Shown one piece after another: positions 36,324-48,300 of a stretch of 64,000 bases of DNA. Numbering within the stretch: the stretch's first letter is position 1; each line of letters starts with the position of its first letter. A program made the translations under genes and the position numbers. The stretch comes from Arbacia lixula. Taxonomy: Eukaryota; Echinodermata; Echinoidea; Arbacioida; Arbaciidae. Under the pieces are notes generated by a model. It ran no database searches and was not told where the DNA came from. It saw only the letters and a list, made by a program, of their open reading frames with translations. The stretch covers positions 3,887,822 through 3,951,821 of the forward strand of contig OZ022576.1 of NCBI GenBank assembly GCA_963669155.1, given 5' to 3'.

Positions 36324-39300
36324 ATGAAGCTGTATTCTGACACTGGCAATCAACACACATTGAAAGCAGTCGTAGCAGCTGCTTTATCAAATCAGGCTTT
36401 GGATATCGAAGAGGTTCATTCTCAGGGTAAGTTTCAAATACACGTCACCGACATTGGCGACACCGTACCGGCTGCTGCTGCATGCAGTGGCAGTGCAGCC
36501 AGAAGGGCGAGAGCTTTCGGAGCGAGAAGGGCTCGGGCCAGGCCAGGGGAGGCAACACGGGACCGCACGGCCCGCCAGGATGCAGCAGGTGCTGCCAGTA
36601 AAGTGAAGGTAGCGCCAGTGGCCGGCGTGTCCTTCCAAGTCCCGAATTCAGGGGCGCGCTTCTCCAAACAATGACATCTCTAAGCGGAGTTCTGAATCCG
36701 ATAGTTAGCACTGAGGTAATTCTCGAAGCTAGTTTTACAACTCTAACCTCAGTTCTAAAAGCTGGAACTGCTCACACGCCATGCACCAGGCATGTGCACG
36801 CCGCACTGTCAATGTCATATCTATTGAGTATTGTTCTCAAACTTGACTGTCTTGTCTCTTGACAGTGACTGTCTTGAGAACAGCATAGTGACTGTATGGA
36901 AAGCCGTGTTGCGTTATTAGGGCCATGAAAAGTGAATAAATTTGCATTCTGTGTTGACGATTAAATAAGCTGTGGCAATATGGGGTTTTGGATGCTCAAC
37001 ATCACTTCATTGAAGGCAAAATTCACAAAAACGTTTCTTTTAATCTTGAGTACCATTCAAGCGCAGCATTCCCAAGATCCAAAACTAGTTGTTGGTCTAA
37101 GCATGCCATCATTTTCACATTATTTAATGTTGAAAACTCATTAGTGCTCACTGCTCTCTTTTGAAATGATTAAGTCTATGATTTATTGAGATTTGTTATC
37201 AGTTGTGAATGTCAACACATGTATTTAATAACCCCTTATTACAATATTCAATTAATCTTGAGTACCATTCAAGCATTCCCAAGATCCAAAACTAGTTGTT
37301 GGTCTAAACATGCCAACATTTTCACATTATTTAATCTTGAAAACTCAGTAGTGCTCACTACTCTCTTTTGAAATGATTAATTGTAAGATTTATTGAGATT
37401 TGTTATCCTTTTTTACAGTATTCAGTTTCAGGTATTAATTTTGAGAAGGGCAGGTGTGCCTAGAGTAGCATTAACATGGTATCTTTCAACACGAACATGA
37501 CCAAAATGGAAAGTATGAAAGAAAATCGAATTAATTTAATAGACGAAATCACAAAAACTATAGTTTGATATCACAACAATTTTCATTAAAATGATGTGTT
37601 AAACATCTACATAAAGCCATAGAATAATGAATGTTTTAAACAATACTTTGCCCCATATTTGAAAAAAATTGTCAATATTTCAACCTGATATCGTAATTTG
37701 ATTATTGCTGTGTTTCGTGAGGAAGGCTCTCACTTTTTCTAAAAATTCTGTTCTGGTATACTCGAGATGTCACTATCCAACTTAGCATTCTCTTCGAGAA
37801 ACAGTTTAACATCATAAATACTAGCATGATTACGGTGAGTTCTAAGTAAGATGTCACTGGCATTCTTATGCAGAAACAGCCCCCAGATATATCCAGAAAC
37901 ATTACTCTACTGGAACTTAAAAGTGATAAGGAGGATCATAATATCACAGAGAAACTTGCTTACTTGCTTAAAGCAGCTTCTGCCGGAATCCGACACGGGT
38001 CCTCCACACAACCCTGTCCCTCATCAAAGTCCCCAGCTCACTGGTGGGGTCGCTCCCGTGTCTCTCTTCAGTATGTCTACATGTCGTCTGTGTTCTTCCT
38101 CTTCCTCTTGCTCCGTGGGTTGGTTTCCATAGTAAGAGCTTCTGTGTGGTCAGCTCTGGATGCCAAAAGCAGTGGCCAACTAGTCAGAGCCTCCGGGCAG
38201 CAATCTTGTCTACTACTCTGGGGAGATTGCCATAGAGTTGCTCATTGGGGGTGTGGGAGCTCCAGTGAACGTTCATAATTTTCTGAAGCATATGGGTGTA
38301 GGTGCCATAGAGTGAAAACATAGAAAACTAGTATTTTATAAGTAATATTCTCAAATATTTGAACAAATTTACCAACTTACCAAGTATGTTTAAATCATGA
38401 CTTGATTAGAATTTGACTAGTCTTGATGCTATGTCTATGATTCTTACTATGGCTAATTTATTCATAAGTAGATCTGAAGTGAAACATAATTCTGTACGTT
38501 ATTTCCAAACTCTATAGAATCCAAAGTTCCATATCTCAGAAGGAATCGACTTCCTGTGCTAGAAGTGTCGCCGGATGAGTTCATCTTCTCCGCTAACAAC
38601 ATCTGCAGGTAATTGAATGTTCCCATACTTTGAACATTATTGGAGCCCTGATGATAGTTAAATTGAATAAAAACAGAGACAGCACAAAAAGATTCGAAAA
38701 TCAGTACTGAATTCTGACCATCAAACCTCTTGTCCCATGGGCTACTCGATAGGCCCGCAGTTACATACTGGTCATCATTACCATCTTTTTAACCTAAATT
38801 ACAATACTTTTTAATTGTAGAAAATATTGTCCATTATCTACCTAGTACAAAATATTAGAAGCCAAGTTCTGGTCATAAATAAATATTGAACATGTAGGGA
38901 TTACTTAAAAATGTTAGTGTCCATTGAAGTCTTGTTTGGCCAGAGGAAATTGTATTATTTGTCATTTTGTGAAATTTAAGATACAAAGTTTTGCACTTTT
39001 GCACAGTTTAAAAAAAAATGTTGATTAAAATGCATTTTACACAAATATGTTTGAGGAAATTATAAAACCAAATCATCTATCACATTTTGGACATTTCATT
39101 GTAAACCATAATCCACTAAAAACAAAAAGGACAAATTTGCTTGTTTCCCTTTTTCACCCATCTTACTGAAAAGAAGAAAGAAAAAGAAACAATGTACAAT
39201 TTAAATGGATTCTTTTAAACTTGCTCCATCCTTTACCATTACCCAGTAGTAAGGATAGCATGCTCCTTGATCTTGATCTTCATAGTAGTATAATTGATTA

Positions 39301-42300
39301 GCTCCATTTGGAACAACAAACTCCATCCTGTAAATTAATTTAAAAAAAAAACATGTTTCTTAAATGTTTTATGGTTGTGTGTAATGCTTATGTTACAGGT
39401 ATGTCTTATCAAATGGCTCTGGGGATGCCTGGAACATACAAGTGGAGGAGTGGGTAGAATGGGAAAGCACCCAGTTACAGGTACACCATTCTTCAAATTC
39501 TCAACATTGTGTGGAGTGGGGTTTTTTTCAAATATTTTTAAAACCAGAATCAAAGCCTAAAAATAAGTTGATTTTTGTTTTCCTAGCAGAGCCTGTAAAC
39601 AGCAATCTGATCACACAGCACACCTGAACAATTTAACAAATAAAAAAGACAGTATGGTAAGCACAGGTAAACAATATCGCATTCCCAAATATAATTTCAA
39701 CAAGACATATCATTATCTTAATCTGATATTTAAAATCTAAATTTGAAGGAAATTTGACATCCTACAGATTGCTGAAAAATAAGCTAATGAAAATGCTCTT
39801 TTTTTTTTACGTTCTCCATCTAGACGGTGCTTGGACCCTTCTTGACAGCTGTATTTGGAGGTGGCAAGAAGAATGCTGAACCTCTGAAAGTCCTTCTGGC
39901 AAAACTGAATGGGGCTCTGAACAATAAACAGTTTATAGTGGGGGTAAGTTTGTAGCTTATGGATGTTACTGACTTGTTTGTGTGTGGTATTCTGTCTCAG
40001 CTTATCCAGATGTCCATCCAATATAATACTTATTGTTTTCAATTCCACAAATGTACATTTACTTAGTATTTGTACATGTATGTTGATGAGTGTATGATGT
40101 GAAAAGATGCATGATATCGTGGATGTATGAAAGATGAATTTTGAATATTTTAAGTTTGTCAATGAAGATACATGTATACATTGAACACTGTTGTAAAAGA
40201 ATGCAGATTTTGTATTGATTTTAATGCAAATTGGAGACAATAAAACATTTCTCTCTTTTCATCATGGAACAACCCTTCACAGGCAACCCTGACAGCTGCG
40301 GATGTCATCATCTGGAGTGCCTTGTACCCAGCATTTTCGGAGGTCCCGCCTTTGCTTGCAGGTTTCCCAAATGTGCAATGCTGGTTCCAGGGCCTGGCTG
40401 CCCAGGAGAGCTTCCAGAAGGGGGTAGCTGCAGTGACGGGCAGCAAGGGATCCAAGGCATTCAAGGAGGCTGTCCTAGCGCAACCTGTGAGGGCAGTGTC
40501 ATCTGTAGTAGGGCAGGAGAAGAAGCAGCATGCAAGTGCACCAGCTGCTGAAAGTCAGGTTTGTTGTTTTCTTAATTTCTGTTTTTCTAGTCCCTGATTG
40601 TGTGGCAATTTATATTTTTTATCATACTTTGGCTCTGAACAAACTATTGACATAAGTTTGTGAAGTATATGATATTGAGATAGTGACAAAACACACAGAT
40701 AACAAAACAGCACCTGTGATGTACTTTCCTCATTAAGTATATTGAGCTAGGTGTTCATTACATCAGTCATCACATCAAGCTTGAAAAGAATCCTCCACAA
40801 AATAATTGTTTAATTTTCCCCCTGCACCTGTTATGGTTTCATGCATTATTTCAATATTTGCAGATGATCAAGTGTATGTTGTATTTGATCAAGTGTACAT
40901 TGCATTTTATCTGATATTCTTTTCTAAATGAGGCTTTTATTGTTTCTGTTATTTAGGAAGAACAGAAGGACATTCCAAAAGAGGAGATTGCCGCTGCAAA
41001 AGCTGCTTTCCTTCAAGGCAGGAAGGCATTACCTCAAGTCCTCAAGAGAGTTCATCCAGTGTGAGTAATCAGCAGGCCAGGTTGCCCCCCTTCCCTCCCT
41101 CTGTGGTTGCACTACCCCCTCAACTTTTCACGCAATCATTCTCTGCAAGATTATATGACTTTTTTCTTAAAACCAACATCGTGACGACCGGATATACAAT
41201 TGCAACATGACATCATTTTCGTTTGACGATGGTGATTTTGTGTGCAAACCCAATGGGAAGTGACTTCTTTCATACAATTCACATAAACCGAATTATTCAT
41301 TCTAATAATTTCACTAAATTGTGGTATTTTGATAGCTCAACAATAAAAAAAAATAAGAAAGCAGAGAAATCCATAAGAAATTTGCAAAACAAAGGGCTTT
41401 TCCCATTTTCTTATGATACAAACTTATCAATCAAATCATAAAGAAACTGCATGCCTGTAAGATTACCTTCTATCCATCACATAGACGAATTATATGGGGA
41501 AATTAGAAATATGTGCATAAATGTGCATAGGGCATAAGTGATAAATAGTGTTTGATTATAATGAAAAATCTGCTTATACGAATTTAGAGATTACATCACA
41601 AATGAGGTATGTGCCCAATTTTGTGGCCGTGTGTGTTTCGTTGCCAAGATCAGGGGGGGGGGGGGGGGGGGCTCATAATGGCCATAATCCCCCCACTTCC
41701 ATCAAATCATAAAGAAGCTGCATGCCTGTGAAGATTACTTTCTATCCATCACATAGGTGAATTATAGGGGGGAATTAGAAATATATATGTAAATAAATTT
41801 GCATACATGTAGTTTGTTTATGATAAATAGATTTTGATTATAATAAAAAAATCTACTTATGTAAACTTACAGAGTGCGTCACAAGTGATATATGTGCTGA
41901 GTGTTATTCTACTGCCGAGATCAGTGGGGGGGGGGGGGGGGGGGGGGAGGCATAATGACCCCTACCCCTCAGTCCTTGGTATGCTCCAAGGTGTACCAAA
42001 GTTTCAGAAATGGAGCTGAAAATTGACATGGTGTCATCAACATATCAAGGAGATAAAGAGTTTGCATGTATACTTAAGAAATCAAATGCAAATTTAATAC
42101 TGTTGAGTGAATTGAGCTTCTTTGGTCATACAAAGTGATATGATGGGTTGGGGAGAAGGATTGTAGAGGTGAAAGTTCCAGGGAAAAGATGTTAGAAAGC
42201 CACTATCGAAAGGCTTTTGGATGGGTGGTTGATGTGGGAAGGTTGGCAGGATACAAAGATGGGAAGATGAAGAAGCAGAGTGAATGTAAACTTTTAGATG

Positions 42301-45300
42301 ATATTTATTGTAGTGATGGTGTTTTTCTTCTCTCATGTTCAGGCTACCACAGTCAGGCAAGAAGAACATCCTTATCACCAGCGCCCTTCCCTATGTCAAC
42401 AATGTGCCTCATCTAGGGACCATCATTGGATGCGTCTTGAGTGCTGATGTGTTCTCAAGGTATATTACTGTGGCTGGGGCATTGTGGTATGGGGTTTTCC
42501 AACCATATTAAATTCTGCCCCTTTGTCTTGTAATGCATTATAGCTACATGTACATGTGAAAATTCATTTGCTCATTTATGTTAGCATACAGCTATCGAAT
42601 ATACGAAGATAATCAACAGAGTTGAGTCAAGTCTCTGTACCATGTCTGTATTTCTTTTTCACCAGATATTCACCCAGGTCCTGTAGAGGAGCAGTTTGTC
42701 TGGCAGTTGAAAAGGTTGCCAAGAGGTCATGCTACACATTCATTGGGCCTCAACCCAATATTTACAAATATGTAGATTTGACTCCAGCCCTGGGATGAAC
42801 AGGGAGGGGATTCTTGTTGCTACTCTGCCCTGATGTGTGAGTGAGAGTGAAGATTAAAAATGTCTAACAACCTGGAAGCAAGACTAAGGGTCTGCCAATT
42901 GAGCAAAATAGGGTATCTGCATTGTGAATGTGATGTAATCTGATTGTTGACTCTTGCATTGTGTGTATTTTTTAGGTTCTGCCGGCTCCGCAACTACAAT
43001 TCCCTCTACATCTGTGGCACGGATGAGTATGGGACGGCCACGGAGACCAAAGCTCTGGAGGAAGGGCTGACGCCACAGCAGATCTGTGACAAGTACTTTG
43101 CCCTCCACCGCGACATCTACAAGTGGTTCAACATCGACTTTGATCACTTCGGTAGAACCACCACCCAGCAGCAAACCAAGTGAGTCTGGTTTCTCTGATG
43201 AGGGTGGCCTGTAGGGGGAAGGTGCATGGGAGGGGTGCTTTAAACATGAAATCTAGAAGGAGGAGCATGAGGAAGAGGTAGTGGAAAAGACAATATATTG
43301 AGAAGGAGAAAGTGGGGTAGCGTTCTGAAGGAGAACAAACCAAAAGAAGAATTGGAGGAGAAGGTGGTATAGGAAAGTAATGATGAGGAAGGGAAAGATA
43401 AGAATGAAGGTGAAGAATATCATAAAGTAGAATTGGGAGAGGATATAGAATTACAAGAAAATTACAAGAAGAGGAGGCAGGGAAATCAAAGATAGAGATG
43501 AGAAAGATGGGAGAAGTGAAGTAGGAAATAGAGAGTGATGATGAGAACAGGAATAGAAGTACTAGTGGTTCTCCCATCCTGACACCACCACATCCCACCT
43601 TCAGGATTGCCCAAGACATCTTCCACCGCCTGCACAAGAACCAGTGTCTGCTGGAGGACACCGTAGAGCAGCTCCTATGTCAGAAGTGCAACCGTTACCT
43701 TGCCGACCGCTTTGTGGAGGGCATCTGCCCACTCTGCAGCTATGAGGATGCAAGGGGCGACCAGTGTGATAAGTGCGGCAAGCTCATCAATGCTACCGAC
43801 CTCAAGGTATGGGTTTTGTGCGCTGTGTTTATTTTTACATTCTTTTCATTAACAATGAGTATGCTGTTCATTTTGCTCTCCTTTCTTCTAGTTGGAGATG
43901 AAAAGATTTTATGTTGGACTTGCATTAAGATATTTGCGTAGTGATGCTCTGCTAGTTTTTATACACCACATATTTTGCTTAAAAATCAGGACCAGCACAT
44001 CTTATGTACAATATTTCTTTCTCAACTTTACCAATGTTACTGAAATGTTATTTGAATTCTTGCACTGGAAGTTTCCCAGTTCTTACCATCTGTATTTGTT
44101 TCTTTCATGCTGACCTCTCCCCCAATGTTGGTCATGACAGAAACCACGGTGTAAAGTCTGCAGAGACACGCCCATAGTCAAGACCTCCAACCACCTCTTC
44201 CTTGACCTACCCAAGTTGGAGCCTGCCCTCAAGAGTTTCCTGCAGAAGTCGACGTCGGAGGGTAACTGGACGGCCAACGCCAAGCTGATCACTAACTCTT
44301 GGGTACGGGACGGCCTCAAGCCGCGCTGCATCACCAGGGATCTTAAGTGGGGCACTCCAGTCCCTCTGAAAGGCTACACAGATAAGGTAAGGACCAAGAT
44401 GATGTTGGATCTTAAAAAAAAAAAAAAAAATATGGGTTATGTGATGTTTATTTTAGTAAAGGACAAGAGAATGACAGAAGATGTGTATTTTAAAATCCGT
44501 CCCTTCGTGTAGCAAGTATATACTTACTTGGGAGCATTATTGTTGCCGTCTACATCAAAATTATTCTGGAGGTACAATGATAGACTTTTTCTTGCTATCT
44601 GTCAGTATTAATATTACAGTGATGGTGTGCACATTACAAAATAAAAGTGTTTTATTATTGATAAATAAACTTAATTGTGAAGAAAAAAAAATTACCATAT
44701 TTGTGCTCTTATTGCAGGTGTTTTACGTGTGGTTTGATGCTCCGATTGGCTATCCCTCCATTACAGCCAATTACACAGACCAATGGGAGAAGTGGTGGAA
44801 GAACCCAAGTCAGGTAGGACAGATTCTTTGAATGTATGAATAACCCTCAAAGAGCAAGGGGGGGCAGAATCTTCTGTGATGATAGATGACTATGGAGTGC
44901 AAGACAGGGGTTTCTGACATCAGAGAGATTCAATTCACTTCAGCTTTGGGGGATTGACCCGTACCAAAACTGTGACATCTGAATTGGTTTTATGATCGCC
45001 ATGAGATTTAATGGTAAATTGATGGCAGTGGTTGAGACATAGAGTTTTATACATTGTCTGGATTGTTACTTATTTGTTTGGGTATGCAGTATATAGCTGG
45101 AGTATATTGAACAATATAAACACATACATGAAATACTACCATGATGTGAAGATGATGTATCATTGATACCAGTATTTAAAAATGATTCTTGATTATTTGT
45201 GCGTCACTGTTCTTCCTTGCTTACAGGTGGAGCTGTATAACTTCATGGCGAAGGACAATGTTCCCTTCCACAGCGTGGTCTTCCCCTGCTCACTCCTGGG

Positions 45301-48300
45301 AGCAGAGGATAACTACACCCTCGTCAATCATCTCATAGCAACAGGTGAGAGGGCTCACTTTCTATGCACCCATGCTATTAAGTAATACACACCAATTTCC
45401 ATGATGAATGAAAAAATATTGCAAATAACTGTAAAAGAACACTGTGCATGGCGCTCTAACACTTTTCTGATTTTGGGCTTTTTCACCAAAGGTTTGACTT
45501 TTTGTAAATACCTTTTCACCATGGAAATGAAACAAAGATCATCTTTACTGCAGACTGAGTGGCAGCTAATCCCACATTTGTGTGAATAGATGGTTATAGG
45601 ACCCATTATCATGAAAGAACTGTTCTGCCAATTTCACATGTCTCAGTCTTGTTTGATTTCAATACCTGCATTAATTTCACGTGTCTCAGTCTTGTTTGAT
45701 TTCAACACCTGCATTAATTTTATATGAAACTGACACATGTGGTTGTGACCGAACAGATCCCATAATCTGTATCACTTCCTTTCCCTCTCCTTTAAGTTAG
45801 AAACATTCATGTTAAGCTGTCTTGCATGTATCTCTCCTGTCATTAAACTGCTCCCCCTTCCTGATGTCCACAGAGTACCTGAACTACGAGGATACCAAGT
45901 TCTCCAAGAGCCGGGGGATCGGGGTGTTTGGGGACAACGCCCAGTCGACGGGTATCCCAGCAGACATCTGGCGGTTCTACCTGCTGTACATCCGGCCTGA
46001 GTCTCAGGACAGTGCCTTCAGCTGGGCAGACTTTGTCTGGAAGAACAACAGCGAGCTGCTCAACAACCTGGGCAACTTCATCAACAGGTAGAGGGTTATG
46101 AAAAAAGTAACGTTAGGCATAAACCCAGTAGTAAGAATAGTGTGCTCCATCCTGTAAATGTACCCCCCAAAAAACAAAAATAATCCTGAAATCATAGTGA
46201 TTTAAACCTGCATTTACTGCTTACCTGGCACCGACTGGGTTTCATTTCATTCTGACTCATCAGAATGCAGTAAAGTTATGTGAAAACCCTATCTGGGGTA
46301 GTTGACATTAGAAGAGAAACTTTAGGCATTCCCAGGAGTAAGGAAAGTGTGCTCCATCTTGTAGAGGTTTCTTCCTAACTCTCTCAGCGACCAACAATCT
46401 ACATCCTGTAGACTTTGACGTATGCTCCTTCGTTGCTCCATCATCATCCTGTGCATTGACTACTTCAGTGCTGACTTTGCTTTGGCAGAATACAAGGAAA
46501 TTGATCTCAAACATTTTTATGCACTGAACTGCATGACTATGAGGATTTTGATTGAGGATCACTCACATCACCTTGCATTGAATTTACACAAATGGAGCCT
46601 CTCCTTTTGGAGAGGAAAATAAGTTGTAAAAGGTTGTCAACAAAAGATGTGCTTAATTGATCTCATTTTAGAAAAGTCAGCAATTTCAAAACTTAAATTA
46701 GATGTAAAAAGGCCATCCACATATATTTCAATTTCAAGGCATAGTTTGTCATAAACAGGATGAAGTAACCAGCCATCATAAATACATTAAAAGGACTACC
46801 ATGATAATGAAAGGTAGCCGCAAATACTTTTGTGTGAACATGCCTTTCATCGCTGGACGTTTTCTCCTTGCACAGAGGTCTGATGTTCCTGGAGAAGAAC
46901 TTTGGCAGTGTGGTGCCAGAGATGAGTCTAGAGGCAGAGGACGAGAGGCTGATCGCTGAGGTCAGCAGAGAGCTCAAGCAATACAGTGCCCTCCTGGAGA
47001 AAGTCAAGTAAGCATACACATCAGAGGCCTTTTAGAGATCCCTCTTAGGTAACCCTGGTCTGTCAGTTGAAGCAATACACTGCCCTCCTGGAGAAAGTCA
47101 AGTAAGCATACACATCAGAGGCCTTTTAGAGATCCCTCTTAGGTAACTCTGGTCTGTCAGCTGAAGCAATACACAGCCCTCATAGAGAAAGTCAAGTAAG
47201 CAGACATATCAGGATCTGTATTATACCCCTTTGTTTTGACTCTGGAAATATAGTTCAAAATAAAGAATATTTCCAGAGAATTGGGAGTGTGTGAAGGGTC
47301 TTACATTTATCATTTGCAGATTTATCGAAGGCCTATTTTGTTGTTATCTTAACTCTTTTAGGAGGCTGATGTAGATTTAAGTTAAATTATACTTTTATCA
47401 GAATTATATTCCGAGGAATGACTTTGTAATTTATCACATTTGTTAGGGATCCTTACATGAATTGATTTTAAGCATTTTATTATCTATCATCCTCTGTCTG
47501 TCTCACTTGATGTTGCTCAGGATCCGAGACGCTATGAAGCACATTCTGACCATCTCTCGTCTGGGGAACCAGCACATCCAAGCCTGCAAGCCCTGGGTGC
47601 TGGTCAAGGGAAACCCTCAGGAGAAGTAAGTACTGCCTTCCGTAATTACTCTGGAAATTTTTCTTGAGTATGCACCAAGCATTTGTTGAAGTTGATTTGA
47701 GGTTTTCATGTAGCGGTGTGGAAATTTGCATTTGCTTGAATTTGTTTGCCGTCTCCATTTCATCACATTCCCCATTTGCTATGCTGACTTTAAGAATGCA
47801 AGCAGCTTTTTATTGATTCAATGTTTTTGATGAATATTTGATGGTTCTGCAATGAGCGACCTTGGAGTGGTTTGGCGGCTACTGGCCATCCTTTGGCCAA
47901 CTCATTTCATTCACACAAAGCACTCATTGTCCATCTATTTTCCCTTTCCCCCAGACTACGGGCTGGTACAGTGACTGGCCTAGCGGCCAACATCACCTGC
48001 CTGCTAGCCATCATGCTGCAGCCGTACATGCCTGAGACGAGCCGTACCATCCATGACCAGCTCCGCACCCCAGAAGACTGCTGCGTCCTGCCTCAAGACT
48101 TTATTTGCTTCCTCGGCAAGGGCCACAAGATCGGAACAGTAAGCATGCCCTCTGTCAATCTTATTCAAAACGGTGCCTTACTCATTTTCTTACTGTTATA
48201 TCACGATGGATTAAAGATTGTGCATCAGAATATCATTCATTCCAGATCCACTTCCTTGGAATGTCTAGCATATCATTTATATTGTAATGGTTTTATTGAA

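Noticed and set aside
37868..38278. 136-codon plus-strand open frame in MARS1 intron 1
   Set aside because: It is the antisense of a recognisable degenerate LINE tail on the minus strand and has no family similarity of its own.
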